Shown here one piece after another: positions 1 to 9,020 of a DNA stretch of 64,000 nt. The position numbers were made by a program, and so were the translations under genes. The notes beneath the pieces were generated by a model that ran no database searches, was not told where the DNA came from, and saw only the letters and a program-made list of their open reading frames with translations. How positions within the stretch are numbered: position 1 is the stretch's first letter; the number at the start of each line of letters is the position of its first letter. This DNA comes from Mycolicibacterium moriokaense (GTDB lineage Bacteria > Actinomycetota > Actinomycetes > Mycobacteriales > Mycobacteriaceae). The stretch is taken from positions 310,001 through 374,000 of the forward strand of contig NZ_QQBJ01000002.1 in the NCBI RefSeq assembly GCF_003347205.1. Reading direction: 5' to 3'.

Positions 1-1
1 C

Positions 2-1036
2 GCCATGGTGCCCATGTGGTTCTTCCCCATCGCGATCGCCACGGGCAACACCGTCGTGCTCAAGCCGAGCGAGAAGGACCCGTCGGCGTCGCTGTGGCTG
101 GCCGAACTGTGGGCCGAAGCCGGCTTGCCGCCAGGGGTTTTCAATGTGTTGCAGGGCGACAAGACGGCCGTCGACGAGCTTCTGACCAACAAAGCGATCA
201 AGTCGGTGAGCTTCGTCGGCTCCACCCCGATCGCGCAGTACGTGTACTCGACGGGCACCGCGGCGGGTAAGCGGGTGCAGGCGCTCGGCGGCGCCAAGAA
301 TCACGCGGTGATCCTGCCCGACGCCGACCTTGACCTGGCCGCCGACGCGATGGTCAATGCGGGCTTCGGCTCGGCGGGTGAACGCTGCATGGCGATTTCG
401 GCGGCCGTGGCCGTCGGCCCGATCGCCGACGACCTGGTCGCCAAGATCGCCGAACGGGCCCGCACCATCAAGACCGGCGACGGCACCCGCGACGCCGACA
501 TGGGCCCGCTGGTCACCAAGGTGCACCGCGACAAGGTCGCCTCCTACATCGACGCAGGCGAGGCCGACGGCGCGAAGATCGTCGTCGACGGTCGCGGGGT
601 GAAGGCCGACGGTGGCGAGCAGGGGTTCTGGCTGGGCCCGACGCTGATCGACCACGTCACCCCGGAGATGAGCGTCTACACCGACGAGATCTTCGGCCCG
701 GTGCTGTCGGTGGTGCGTGTCGAGTCCTATGACGAGGCACTGGATCTGGTGAACTCCAACCCGTACGGCAACGGCACTGCGATCTTCACCAACGACGGCG
801 GCGCCGCGCGGCGCTTCCAGAATGAGGTGGAGGTCGGCATGGTCGGCATCAACGTGCCGATCCCGGTTCCGATGGCCTACTACAGCTTCGGCGGCTGGAA
901 GGCCTCGCTGTTCGGCGACACGCACGCCCACGGCGCCGAAGGCGTGCACTTCTTCACCCGCGGCAAGGCCATCACCAGTCGCTGGCTCGACCCCAGCCAC
1001 GGCGGCCTGGAACTCGGCTTCCCCCAGAACAAGTAA
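2..1036 (+). CDS. mmsA: CoA-acylating methylmalonate-semialdehyde dehydrogenase (MmsA/IolA type), 5'-truncated by window edge
   Basis: An aldehyde dehydrogenase superfamily protein that oxidises (methyl)malonate semialdehyde to propionyl-/acetyl-CoA, the last step of valine or myo-inositol breakdown. The frame is open to the window edge, so about 150 N-terminal residues of a roughly 500-aa family member are missing; the first visible Met (position 5) is internal. Seen: the cofactor-side stretch ATGNTVVLKPSEKDPS, the Rossmann glycine region FVGSTPIAQYVY and the catalytic Cys in GSAGERCMAIS (about residue 128 from the first visible Met). The GERCMA context with nearby PSEKDPS is typical of MMSDH rather than general ALDHs. 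Two dehydrogenases and an isomerase of inositol type follow on the same strand, which supports an IolA role; valine catabolism cannot be excluded. Confidence 0.85.
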   Translation, partial: AMVPMWFFPIAIATGNTVVLKPSEKDPSASLWLAELWAEAGLPPGVFNVLQGDKTAVDELLTNKAIKSVSFVGSTPIAQYVYSTGTAAGKRVQALGGAKNHAVILPDADLDLAADAMVNAGFGSAGERCMAISAAVAVGPIADDLVAKIAERARTIKTGDGTRDADMGPLVTKVHRDKVASYIDAGEADGAKIVVDGRGVKADGGEQGFWLGPTLIDHVTPEMSVYTDEIFGPVLSVVRVESYDEALDLVNSNPYGNGTAIFTNDGGAARRFQNEVEVGMVGINVPIPVPMAYYSFGGWKASLFGDTHAHGAEGVHFFTRGKAITSRWLDPSHGGLELGFPQNK

Positions 1037-1077
1037 CAAGCCCAGCACTTTGCACCGCGAGCGCGGTCACCCAGCAC

Positions 1078-1139
1078 CGCGAGCGTGCGTGTTTGCACGC
1101 GACACGCCGTGATATTGCGTGCAACTGCGCACGCTCGCG
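1078..1139. repeat. Palindromic intergenic repeat, family I, copy 1
   Basis: Perfect 12-bp outer arms CGCGAGCGTGCG (1078-1089) and CGCACGCTCGCG (1128-1139) enclose perfect 8-bp inner arms TTGCACGC (1093-1100) and GCGTGCAA (1117-1124), a strong cruciform/hairpin. A related element in inverted orientation lies at 4632-4689. It sits about 20 bp before the next start codon, so it could also shape that mRNA leader. Confidence 0.8.
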
Positions 1140-1158
1140 CGGATTGAGGGAGCCACAA

Positions 1159-2343
1159 ATGAGCGAAATGGGTGGGCTGCGACTTGCCGCCGGCATGGTG
1201 GGCGGCGGCGAGGGCGCCGACATCGGCAAGACGCACCGGCATGCGATGCGTCTCGACGGGCACTACGACCTGGTGGCCGGTGTCTTCGGGCAGCACCCCG
1301 ACGCGTCTTCGCGGGTGACACATCAGTTGGGCATAGCGGGCGATCGCGTATACCGCGACTACGTCGAGATGGCCGAACGCGAGTCGGCGCGCCCCGACGG
1401 TGTCGACGTCGTCACCGTCGCCACGCCGAACGACAGCCACTTCGCCATTGCGAGCGAGTTCCTGCGCAAGGGCATCTCCGTGGTGTGCGAGAAGCCGCTG
1501 ACGCGGGACTCGGCGACGGCGGCCGAACTGATCGACATCGCCGAACGCTCCGGTGCGATTCTCGCTGTGCCCCACTGCTATTCGGCCTACGCGATGGTGC
1601 GTCAGGCTGCGCGCATGGTCCGCGACGGCGAACTCGGCGCCATCCGCTTCGTGTCCGTCGAGCACGCGTCGGGTTGGGCAACGACCGCGCTCGAGCGCAC
1701 CGGCCACAAGCAGGCGACATGGCGCACGGACCCCGACATCGCGGGCGAGACCAGTGTCGTCGCCGACCTCGGCACCCACGCGTTGCACCTGCTGCGCTAC
1801 ATCACGGCCCTGGAGGCCACGCGGGTATCGGCGGAACTGAGCACGCTGGTGCCGGGCAGGCGGGTCTTCGACAACGCCGCCATCCGGCTGACGCTGTCCA
1901 ACGGCGCGCCCGCGACGCTGTGGGCCAGCATGGCGGCGACGGGCAACGAGCACGGCCTGCGGATCCGGGTGTTCGGCGACACCGCCGGCCTGGAATGGCG
2001 CCACGAGGACCCGCACCACCTGTTCATTCGCGACCAGCACGGTGGCACAAGGGTTCTCGCGCACGGCATGAGCACACTGTCCGACGATGCCAAGCGTCTG
2101 ACCCGGCCCGGGCTCGGGCATCCGGAGGGCTTCCTTGAAGCGTTCGCGAACTTCTACACCGACCTCGCCGAGCAGTTGCGCGCCCGGCGCGACGGCAGTG
2201 TTCACTCCGGTCGTGACCTCTCGATTCCGACGGGCGTCGACGGTCTGATCGGCGTGCAGTTCGTCGAGGCTGCCGCGGCGTCGCACGCCGCCGCGGGCAC
2301 CTGGGTCGTGCCGGCCTCGTCCATGTCGACGGCGGTGGCCTGA
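1159..2343 (+). CDS. Gfo/Idh/MocA family NAD(P)-dependent oxidoreductase
   Basis: A predicted 394-aa cytosolic sugar/polyol dehydrogenase. It has an N-terminal glycine-rich nucleotide loop (residues 12-23, GMVGGGEGADIG), the family CEKP motif with catalytic Lys (residues 110-113) and the D-x3-H pair in ADLGTH that contacts substrate. The start was set at ATG 1159 because a GAGGGAG ribosome site lies 8-14 bases upstream; a longer in-frame reading from 1093 would run through the palindromic repeat. One base separates it from the downstream inositol-dehydrogenase-like gene, so the two are surely co-transcribed. The long form (394 against a usual 330-360) resembles glucose-fructose oxidoreductase-like members. 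Substrate unknown; inositol stereoisomers or their keto forms are plausible from context. Confidence 0.85.
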   Translation: MSEMGGLRLAAGMVGGGEGADIGKTHRHAMRLDGHYDLVAGVFGQHPDASSRVTHQLGIAGDRVYRDYVEMAERESARPDGVDVVTVATPNDSHFAIASEFLRKGISVVCEKPLTRDSATAAELIDIAERSGAILAVPHCYSAYAMVRQAARMVRDGELGAIRFVSVEHASGWATTALERTGHKQATWRTDPDIAGETSVVADLGTHALHLLRYITALEATRVSAELSTLVPGRRVFDNAAIRLTLSNGAPATLWASMAATGNEHGLRIRVFGDTAGLEWRHEDPHHLFIRDQHGGTRVLAHGMSTLSDDAKRLTRPGLGHPEGFLEAFANFYTDLAEQLRARRDGSVHSGRDLSIPTGVDGLIGVQFVEAAAASHAAAGTWVVPASSMSTAVA

Positions 2344-2344
2344 C

Positions 2345-3361
2345 ATGGCGCGCTTCGCACTGATCGGCGCCGGCTTCATCGGCGGCGTGCATGCAAAGAA
2401 CCTGGCCGCGCATCCGGATGTGGACTTCGCGCTCGTGTACGACGTGGCCGAGGCCCGCGCGAAAGCGGTTGCCGACCAGTACGGCCCGCGAGTGGCGGCC
2501 CTCGACGAGGTTTTCGACCCGGCCGCCGTCGACGCCGTGTTCATCGCCTCGTCCACCGATACGCACGCCGATCATCTGCGCCGCGCGGCCTCCGCCAATC
2601 TTGCTGTGCTGTGCGAGAAGCCGATCGATCTCGACTACGCCCGCGCGGCCGAGGTGGTGCGGTACGCAAGCGGTCGCGACGTCGTCGCCATGGTCGACTT
2701 CAACCGCCGCTTCGACCGCGACTACGCCGAGCTTCGACATGTGGTCGCCACCGGCGGCGTCGGTGACATCCAGCTGATCCAGATGACGACGCGCGGCCCG
2801 GCGCTGCCGCCGCTGGACTACGTCGCTGTCTCCGGCGGCCAGATGCGGGACCAGACGGTGCACTTCTTCGACCTGGCTCGGTGGATCGCACAGCAGGAGC
2901 CCGAGGCGGTGTTCGCAACGGGCTCGGCGCTGACTGAACCCAGGCTGACCGACTACGGCGATGTGGACATGTCGGCGGTCACCCTGCGCTTTCCCGGCGG
3001 CGCGCTGGTGCAGATCGACAGCGCCCGCCAGATCGGCTACGGCTACGACGAACGTATCGAGGTGCTCGGCACGACGGGCATGGTCGAGGCGCGCCGACAC
3101 CGTGCGGGCGCGGTATCCCGCTACACCAGGAATCAGATCGTCGACGACGGCATGCAGGACAGCTGGTTCGACAGGGTCGCGGCGAGCTACCGCACCGCGC
3201 TGGACCACTTCGTCGACGCACTCCATGGCCGCGGCACCATCGGCCCGGACCTCGACGAGGCGCTCAAGGCGCAGGCGATCGCCGAAGCTGCGGTCCGGTC
3301 ACTGAAAACCGCACGGCTGGAACCGATTCACTACGCCGAGGTGTCGCGGTGCCCCGCCTGA
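2345..3361 (+). CDS. iolG: Gfo/Idh/MocA dehydrogenase, inositol 2-dehydrogenase-like (IolG)
   Basis: 338 aa, close to characterised IolG enzymes, which oxidise myo-inositol to scyllo-inosose with NAD+. Seen: the Rossmann loop GAGFIGG (residues 8-14), CEKP at 90-93 (catalytic Lys92) and Asp169-x3-His173 in RDQTVHFFDLARW, the spacing of the catalytic Lys/Asp/His triad in Bacillus IolG. The ATG follows the previous stop after one base, and the 3' end overlaps the next gene by 13 bp. The operon context (semialdehyde dehydrogenase upstream, TIM-barrel isomerase downstream) supports inositol catabolism, although the remaining iolBCDE genes are not in view. The exact polyol specificity is inferred. 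Confidence 0.78.
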   Translation: MARFALIGAGFIGGVHAKNLAAHPDVDFALVYDVAEARAKAVADQYGPRVAALDEVFDPAAVDAVFIASSTDTHADHLRRAASANLAVLCEKPIDLDYARAAEVVRYASGRDVVAMVDFNRRFDRDYAELRHVVATGGVGDIQLIQMTTRGPALPPLDYVAVSGGQMRDQTVHFFDLARWIAQQEPEAVFATGSALTEPRLTDYGDVDMSAVTLRFPGGALVQIDSARQIGYGYDERIEVLGTTGMVEARRHRAGAVSRYTRNQIVDDGMQDSWFDRVAASYRTALDHFVDALHGRGTIGPDLDEALKAQAIAEAAVRSLKTARLEPIHYAEVSRCPA

Positions 3362-4191
3362 TCGCCACGGCGTGGACCAGCGCGGGCAACACGTCGCCGT
3401 TGAACACACCCGCGACGAGTCCGGTGCCGATCGCCCAGCGGGTCGCCGCGGTGGCGGAGGCCGGCTATATCGGCCTCGGGCTGATCGCCGACGATCTCGC
3501 GGTCGTGCGCGAAACCATCGGGTTCGACGGACTGCGCGCCCTGATGGCCGACCACGAGCTCACCCACATCGAGATCGAACTCATCGAACGATGGTGGATC
3601 CCGCGCGGCGAACCGGGGCACACGTACGAGACACGCGACTTGCTCATGGCGGCGGCCGACGCGCTCGCGCCGGCTTTCATCAAGATCGGCTCGCAGAACG
3701 GCCCACCCATCGCGGACCCGCTGACGCTGGTGGGGCCGCTGCGCGACTTGGCCGACGAGGCCGCAGCTCACGGCACAAAGGTGGCCATCGAGACCATGCC
3801 GTTCTCGGCGATCGCGACGGTGCCGATGGGAATCGAGATCATCGATGCCGCAGACCATCCCGCCGCAGGCCTCATCATCGACGCGTGGCACGTCTTCCGC
3901 GCGGGCACGCCGCTGAGCGACCTCGGCGCCGCACTGAAGCCGCAGCACGTGTTCGGCGTCGAACTCGACGACGCCGCCGAAGACGTCGTCGGCACGCTGT
4001 TCGAGGACACCGTCGAACGCCGACTGCTCTGCGGCGAGGGGTCATTCGACCTACCCGGTCTGATCGGCGTACTGCGCAACAAGGGATTCGACGGACCGTG
4101 GGGCGTCGAGATCCTGTCGACGTCGTTCCGGCAGCTGCCGATTCTTGAGGCCCTGGGGTCGGCCGCCAGGACGGCACTCAAGGTGCTTTGA
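3349..4191 (+). CDS. Sugar phosphate isomerase/epimerase (xylose isomerase-like TIM barrel)
   Basis: 280 aa, AP-endonuclease-2/xylose-isomerase-like fold, the family that includes IolE, IolH and IolI of inositol catabolism. Metal-ligand style motifs are visible: IEIELIE near residues 70-76, AIETMPF in the middle, IIDAWHVFRAG (Asp/His pair) and a C-terminal WGVEILS with the terminal Glu ligand. The GTG start lies inside the preceding iolG-like gene (13-bp overlap), pointing to translational coupling. The stop codon directly abuts the stop of the convergent VOC gene with no intervening base. Isomerase of keto-inositols is the likeliest role; the exact reaction is unknown. Confidence 0.8.
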   Translation: MPRLIATAWTSAGNTSPLNTPATSPVPIAQRVAAVAEAGYIGLGLIADDLAVVRETIGFDGLRALMADHELTHIEIELIERWWIPRGEPGHTYETRDLLMAAADALAPAFIKIGSQNGPPIADPLTLVGPLRDLADEAAAHGTKVAIETMPFSAIATVPMGIEIIDAADHPAAGLIIDAWHVFRAGTPLSDLGAALKPQHVFGVELDDAAEDVVGTLFEDTVERRLLCGEGSFDLPGLIGVLRNKGFDGPWGVEILSTSFRQLPILEALGSAARTALKVL

Positions 4192-4572
4192 TCAGTCGGG
4201 GCGCACCGTGCTCAGGCAGAACGGATGGCCCACGGGATCGATGAGCACGCGCCACTTGTCCGGCTGCGGTTGATGAGCGGCTTCGGTCGCACCCAGCGCG
4301 ATGGCCGACGCCACCGCGGCCGCCAGGTCGTCGACTCCCACGTCGAGGTGCATCTGCTGATGTTGCGGTCCGTTCGGCCAAGACGGTGCGATGTACGTGC
4401 CGACCCGCATCAGCGTGAGCATCGGACCCGCGCCGGAAAGCGACACGACACCGCGGTCGGGTGTCGCGAACGCCTCCTCGAGGCCCAGTAGCGCGCGGTA
4501 GAACGGCGCCAGCGCATCGGGGTCGGGGCAATCGATCGAAATGGAACCAAGGAAGCCGATGGGACTGGGCAC
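4192..4572 (-). CDS. VOC (glyoxalase/bleomycin resistance/dioxygenase) superfamily protein
   Basis: 126 aa, a single VOC module pair (two beta-alpha-beta-beta-beta repeats). Features typical of the family are visible: the opening strand FLGSISIDCPDPDALAPFY, the middle HLDVGVDDL with a metal-type His, and a C-terminal VLIDPVGHPFCL. The length is standard for stand-alone glyoxalase-like proteins. It converges on the preceding + strand isomerase with adjacent stops. Its own start faces a 230-bp gap that holds a family I repeat. No substrate can be assigned. Confidence 0.8.
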   Translation of the reverse strand: MPSPIGFLGSISIDCPDPDALAPFYRALLGLEEAFATPDRGVVSLSGAGPMLTLMRVGTYIAPSWPNGPQHQQMHLDVGVDDLAAAVASAIALGATEAAHQPQPDKWRVLIDPVGHPFCLSTVRPD

Positions 4573-4631
4573 GCCCCAACCCTAGAGAACACGGCGCGAA
4601 GACAAGATCTGTCTGCACCCTCGCCTCACTA

Positions 4632-4689
4632 CGAGCGTGCACAGTTGCACGCAGACCAGCGGCGTGTCCTGTGCAGACACGCACGCTCG
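4632..4689. repeat. Palindromic intergenic repeat, family I, copy 2 (inverted relative to copy 1)
   Basis: Outer arms CGAGCGTGC (4632-4640) and GCACGCTCG (4681-4689) with inner arms TGCAC/GTGCA (4646-4650, 4671-4675). Its reverse complement aligns along its length with 1078-1139, sharing blocks such as GCGAGCGTGCGTGT, GACACGCCG and GCGTGCAACTG. Confidence 0.8.
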
Positions 4690-4720
4690 CGCGGCAAGGG
4701 TGACCGACGTCGATAGCCGC

Positions 4721-4781
4721 CGAGTGTGGGGGTTGCGGGTTAACAGTGCCTGCCCCAGCGCAGGCGATACCCCCACACTCG
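4721..4781 (-). terminator. Stem-loop downstream of glutamine synthetase, probable terminator
   Basis: Perfect 13-bp arms CGAGTGTGGGGGT (4721-4733) and ACCCCCACACTCG (4769-4781), with a nested GCCTG/CAGGC hairpin in the loop. It lies 23 bp past the glnA stop in the direction of transcription. There is no U-tract, as is common for mycobacterial intrinsic terminators. Confidence 0.55.
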
Positions 4782-4803
4782 ACGACGTCGTCAGTGAGTT
4801 TCG

Positions 4804-6978
4804 TCAGAGGACGTAGAGCATCTCCTGATAGGTGGGCAGCGGCCACAGGTCGTCGGCCACAATGCCTTCCAGCGCATCAGCGGCCGCACGGACCGCGGCC
4901 ATCGCGGGCAGCAGGACGTCACGGGCGTGCACGGCCTCCGCGTGGGCATCCTCGGCCGAATGGTCCAGGCCCGCCTTCAGCGAGGCCAACGCCGAAGTCA
5001 AGTCCGTCATCGGCGCCGAAACCGACTCCAGCACCGCCATACTCGGCTCGACACCGGCGGCCTTCAGCGTCGCCACGTTCTGCGCGACCTCGGTCTGGTA
5101 TCGCATCGCCGCGGGCAGCACGATCGTCGAGCCGATCTCGGCCGTGAGCTTGGCCTCGACCGCGATGGTGAGCGCGTACTGCTCGAGCCGGACCTCGTAA
5201 CGGCTGTGCAGTTCCCGCTCGTTGAACACGCCGTACTTCTCGAACACCTCGACCGCCGCCGGCTTGATCAGCTCCGGGATCGCGTCGAGCGTGGTCTTGA
5301 GGTTCGGCAGGCCGCGCGACGCGGCCTCGATCTGCCAGTTCTCCGAGTACCCGTCGCCGTTGAACACCACCGCCCCGTGGTCGGTGATGACCTCGGTGAG
5401 CAGCTTCTGCACCGCCCCGTCGAAGTCCTCGCCGTCCTCGACGGCCTTCTCCAGGATGGTCGCCATGTAGTCGAACGAGTCGGCCATGATCGTGTTCAGG
5501 ATGATCATCGGCACGGCCACCGTCTGACCCGAGCCGGGGGCCCGGAACTCGAACCGGTTACCGGTGAACGCGAACGGGCTGGTGCGGTTGCGGTCGCCGG
5601 GGTCGGTCGGCAGCACCGGCAGCGTGTCGACGCCGATGAGCATGCTGCCCTTGCCCTTCGACGACGTAGCAGCACCCTTGGCGATCTGTTCGAACACGTC
5701 GGCCAGCTGCTCGCCGAGGAAGATCGAGATGATCGCGGGCGGCGCCTCGTTGGCCCCGAGTCGGTGATCGTTGGTCGCCGAGGCGACCGAAACCCGCAGC
5801 AGCCCACCGAACTTGTGCACCGCGCGAATCACCGCGGCGCAGAACACCAGGAACTGGGCGTTCTCGTGCGGGGTGTCACCGGGAACCAGCAGCGAGCCCA
5901 GTTCGGCGTTGCCGACCGAGAAGTTCACGTGCTTGCCCGACCCGTTCACCCCGGCGAAGGGCTTTTCGTGGAACAGGCATTCCATGCCGTGCTTCTTGGC
6001 GATCGTCTTGAAGACCGTCATCAGCAACTGCTGATGATCGGAGGCGATGTTGGCGCGCTCGAACATCGGCGCCACCTCGAACTGGCCGGGCGCCACCTCG
6101 TTGTGCCGGGTCTTGGCCGGGATGCCGAGCTTGAACAGCTCTCGCTCGGTGTCCATCATGAAGCCCAGCACCCGCTCGGGCACCGCCCCGAAGTAGTGGT
6201 CATCGAACTCCTGCCCCTTCGGCGGCTTGGCGCCGAACAGGGTGCGGCCCGCGTTGATCAGGTCCGGCCGCGCCAGGAAGAAGTGCCGGTCGACCAGGAA
6301 GTACTCCTGCTCCGGCCCGCAGAACGACACCACCTTCTGCGGATCGGCGTGACCGAAGAGGTTCAGGATGCGCTCGGCGTGCGTGCCCATCGCCTGCTGG
6401 CTGCGCAGCAGCGGCGTCTTGTAGTCCAGCGCCTCACCGGTCATCGACACGAAAACCGTTGGGATGCAGAGTGTGTTGCCGTTCGGGTTCTCCAGGATGT
6501 ACGCCGGGCTGGTGACGTCCCATCCGGTGTAGCCGCGCGCCTCGAACGTCGAACGCAGGCCGCCGGACGGGAAGCTGGACGCGTCGGGTTCACCCTGGAT
6601 CAGCGTCTTGCCCGCGAACTCGGCCAGCGTCTGGCCGTCGGACACCGGCTCCAGGAAGCTGTCGTGCTTCTCGGCGGTCAGCCCGGTCATCGGGTAGAAC
6701 ACGTGGGCGTAGTGGGTGGCGCCCTTCTCCAGCGCCCAGTCCTTCATCGCCGCCGCGACGGAGTCGGCGACCGCGGGATCGAGCTTCGCGCCCTTTTCGA
6801 TGGTGGCGACCACCGACTTGTACACCGACTTCGGCAGCCGCGCTTGCATCTCGGCCTTGGTGAAGACATTGGCACCGAAGATCGCTCCCGGCGCCTCGGC
6901 CGGGTCGAAGCTGATGGCCGGCGGCGCATACGCCTCGACGTTGTTGATGGCCTGCAGGCGCACCGCATTTCCACTCAA
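4804..6978 (-). CDS. Type III glutamine synthetase (GSIII, GlnN type)
   Basis: ATP-dependent ligation of ammonia to glutamate. About 724 aa, the size of GSIII (types I and II are about 350-470 aa). Diagnostic blocks are visible: an N-terminal [11 protein letters not shown], the catalytic barrel segments [27 protein letters not shown] and [19 protein letters not shown], then the long GSIII C-terminal helical region. The start is placed at TTG 6978, giving an N-terminus reading (M)[11 protein letters not shown], because AGGGA stands 7 bases before it. A TTG at 7035 would add 19 residues with no good ribosome site. The window shows no regulator for it; the gene lies 146 bp downstream of the ABC/dehydrogenase operon. 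M. tuberculosis has only type I enzymes, so this is an additional isozyme. Confidence 0.93.
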   Translation of the reverse strand: MSGNAVRLQAINNVEAYAPPAISFDPAEAPGAIFGANVFTKAEMQARLPKSVYKSVVATIEKGAKLDPAVADSVAAAMKDWALEKGATHYAHVFYPMTGLTAEKHDSFLEPVSDGQTLAEFAGKTLIQGEPDASSFPSGGLRSTFEARGYTGWDVTSPAYILENPNGNTLCIPTVFVSMTGEALDYKTPLLRSQQAMGTHAERILNLFGHADPQKVVSFCGPEQEYFLVDRHFFLARPDLINAGRTLFGAKPPKGQEFDDHYFGAVPERVLGFMMDTERELFKLGIPAKTRHNEVAPGQFEVAPMFERANIASDHQQLLMTVFKTIAKKHGMECLFHEKPFAGVNGSGKHVNFSVGNAELGSLLVPGDTPHENAQFLVFCAAVIRAVHKFGGLLRVSVASATNDHRLGANEAPPAIISIFLGEQLADVFEQIAKGAATSSKGKGSMLIGVDTLPVLPTDPGDRNRTSPFAFTGNRFEFRAPGSGQTVAVPMIILNTIMADSFDYMATILEKAVEDGEDFDGAVQKLLTEVITDHGAVVFNGDGYSENWQIEAASRGLPNLKTTLDAIPELIKPAAVEVFEKYGVFNERELHSRYEVRLEQYALTIAVEAKLTAEIGSTIVLPAAMRYQTEVAQNVATLKAAGVEPSMAVLESVSAPMTDLTSALASLKAGLDHSAEDAHAEAVHARDVLLPAMAAVRAAADALEGIVADDLWPLPTYQEMLYVL

Positions 6979-7124
6979 AGTTCGTTCCCTATCGCTTGTG
7001 ATCCGCTTCTGCTCCACGGACAGTTGACCGGCCAACTTTAGGAACGATCGATGGCAAACTTGTTACGCCGGCGTCAACGGCGCAATTCTTCGGTGACTGT
7101 GTTGTGTCGCGAGACTCCCGCCAA

Positions 7125-8069
7125 CTAGCTGGTGGCGCCGAGCACGGCGACGCCGGCGCGCGCGGTCAGGTCGTGGGCCAGTTCGAGCACGCGCGCGGCC
7201 TCCTCGGACGTCGTCCCCTCCTGGGCGGACCCGCGCGCATGCCGGGCGAAGGCCTCGGCCTGCAGTTTCAGCGCTTGCAGCTGCGGTTCCTCGCCCAGTT
7301 CCGGCGACACCACGTCGAACCGGGTGTGATCCCTGGATCCGAACAGCGCCACCGAGACGATGTCGCCGCCCTTGTAGAAACGCCCCAGCGATATCACCGC
7401 CGATGTCCCGCCGGAGAGCATCACCAGGGCCTGGGTGCTGTCCGGGTCGTTCTCGACGCCGGAATCCTCGATCGTCGGGAACGACTGCGTGGTGAACTCG
7501 GTGACGTCCTGGCCGAGAAGCCACAGCGTCTGATCGATCTCGTGCACACCCATGTCGATGTAGATGCCGCCGCTGTCGTTGCGGAAGGACAACGGCGGCG
7601 GGGCTTCGTCCCACTGCGAGCACACCAGAAAGTGCACGGTGCCGTACGCACCCTCGGCCAAATCTTTGCGCAGCGCCGTCAACTGCGGCACGAACCGCCG
7701 CCAATAGGCGATCTGCAGCGCCAGCCCCTTCTCGGCGGCGAACCTGCCCGCCGCCCTCGCGTCGTCGGCCACCAGCCCGAATGGTTTCTCGCACAGCACC
7801 GGAAGGCCGGCTTCCAGCGCTTTGCGGGTGGTGTCGATGTGCTGCGGTGTCGGCACCGCGATCAGCACACCGTCGAGCGGCGACTCGGCGAACATCTCCT
7901 CGGCGCTGGGAAACACCGCCAGGCCCTGCTCGCGCAGCGACGCCGCGGCTGCCTCGACGGGCTCGGTGACCGCCACGATCTCGACGTCGGTCGAATCCGC
8001 CAACCCCCGCAGATGGGTGCGGCCCATCCGGCCGCCGCCGATGAGCCCGAACCTGAAGGGCGCGCTCAC
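7125..8069 (-). CDS. Gfo/Idh/MocA family oxidoreductase (last gene of the ABC operon)
   Basis: 314 aa. Rossmann loop GLIGGGRMG (residues 8-16), CEKP at 93-96 and the substrate-site D-x3-H pair in DMGVHEID are all present, so it should be an active NAD(P)-dependent polyol/sugar dehydrogenase. The GTG start at 8069 overlaps the stop of the upstream isomerase (GTGA, 4 bp), which fixes the start and implies translational coupling. A longer in-frame reading to 8357 would cover the isomerase in an Arg/Gly-rich shadow frame and is rejected. It forms a dehydrogenase/isomerase pair with 8066-9007. Confidence 0.87.
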   Translation of the reverse strand: MSAPFRFGLIGGGRMGRTHLRGLADSTDVEIVAVTEPVEAAAASLREQGLAVFPSAEEMFAESPLDGVLIAVPTPQHIDTTRKALEAGLPVLCEKPFGLVADDARAAGRFAAEKGLALQIAYWRRFVPQLTALRKDLAEGAYGTVHFLVCSQWDEAPPPLSFRNDSGGIYIDMGVHEIDQTLWLLGQDVTEFTTQSFPTIEDSGVENDPDSTQALVMLSGGTSAVISLGRFYKGGDIVSVALFGSRDHTRFDVVSPELGEEPQLQALKLQAEAFARHARGSAQEGTTSEEAARVLELAHDLTARAGVAVLGATS

Positions 8070-9007
8070 AACCCGCGCTCCCGCAGGAATTCGCGATTGG
8101 CCCGCTGGTCGGCGGCTGCCTGCGCGAACCGCTCCGCGGTGGTCGGGAAGATGTCCTGCTCGACGACCATCCAACCGGCGTAGTCGATCTCGCGCAGGGC
8201 CGCCAGGAACGCATCCACGTCGAGGGCGCCCTCGCCCAGCTTCGGGAACACCTCGCGCTCCCAGATGGCGTTGGTGGGCAGTCCCTCGTCGACGACCTGT
8301 CCGAAGCGCGACAGGTCCGCGGTCTTGATGTGCACGTGGTCGATCCGGTTGGCCCACTTCTTCACATACTCGACGGGGTCACCGCCGCCGAGCAGGAAAT
8401 GGCCCGCATCCATGCACAGCCCGATCTCGGAGACCGCGAGCATTCTGCCGACTTCCTCCGGGGCTTCCACGAACGTGCCGGTCTCGTTGTGGAACACCGG
8501 TTGGTAGCCACGCGACCGGCACCTGTCGACGACGACGGCCATCCCCCTTGCGAATTCGGCCCACTGCTCTTCGGTGTACCCGCGGCCCGGGTGGCGCGCG
8601 CCCGAGCCCGGGTTGTTGCGCCGGTAATCCGCACCGTCGCCGACGCCGAGGTCGGCCAGCGTCGGGCGCGGGTCGGGGCCGAGCCCCAGCGGCTTGATCG
8701 CGTCGAAGATGTCGAGCATCGCGTCCAATTCGGGCAGCGTCTTCTCCAGCATCTCCGGGTCGGCGTAGGGCAGTTCGAGGTAGGCGCCCGCCAGCCCCAG
8801 GCCCCGCTTGGCGAGTTTTGCTCCGAGGTTCTCGGTGGTGCCGAGGTAGCCGACGGGACCGAGATCGATGCCCGCATAGCCGGCCTCGCTGACCTGGTCC
8901 AGGATGTCGTCTCCGTCAGGGACGTTCGGGTCGAATCCGATCGTCACCTCGAATGCGCCGTAGCTGACGGGGGCGTTGGCGACGATGATTCCGCTGTTGC
9001 TGCTCAT
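8066..9007 (-). CDS. Sugar phosphate isomerase/epimerase, inosose dehydratase-like (IolE-like)
   Basis: 313-aa TIM-barrel protein. The opening VANAPVSYGAFE, then GYAGIDLGPVGYLG, VFHNETGTFVE (Glu ligand), LCMDAGHFLLGGGD and VHIKTADL resemble 2-keto-myo-inositol dehydratases and related isomerases. ATG 9007 lies 13 bp after the upstream dehydrogenase, and its end overlaps the downstream dehydrogenase by 4 bp. IolE activity is a family-level inference; other keto-sugar isomerisations would look the same. Confidence 0.8.
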   Translation of the reverse strand: MSSNSGIIVANAPVSYGAFEVTIGFDPNVPDGDDILDQVSEAGYAGIDLGPVGYLGTTENLGAKLAKRGLGLAGAYLELPYADPEMLEKTLPELDAMLDIFDAIKPLGLGPDPRPTLADLGVGDGADYRRNNPGSGARHPGRGYTEEQWAEFARGMAVVVDRCRSRGYQPVFHNETGTFVEAPEEVGRMLAVSEIGLCMDAGHFLLGGGDPVEYVKKWANRIDHVHIKTADLSRFGQVVDEGLPTNAIWEREVFPKLGEGALDVDAFLAALREIDYAGWMVVEQDIFPTTAERFAQAAADQRANREFLRERGL

Positions 9008-9020
9008 TGTTTGTTTCCTT

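Noticed and set aside
4927-7041. 704-codon + strand frame opposite glutamine synthetase
   Set aside because: Shadow of the GSIII gene; composition is Arg/Leu/His-rich and no start or motif is convincing.
8070-8357. N-terminal extension of the 7125 dehydrogenase to 8357
   Set aside because: It would overlap the isomerase gene by about 290 bp in an Arg/Gly-rich frame; the GTG at 8069 has a perfect 4-bp coupling overlap and places the Rossmann loop at residue 8.
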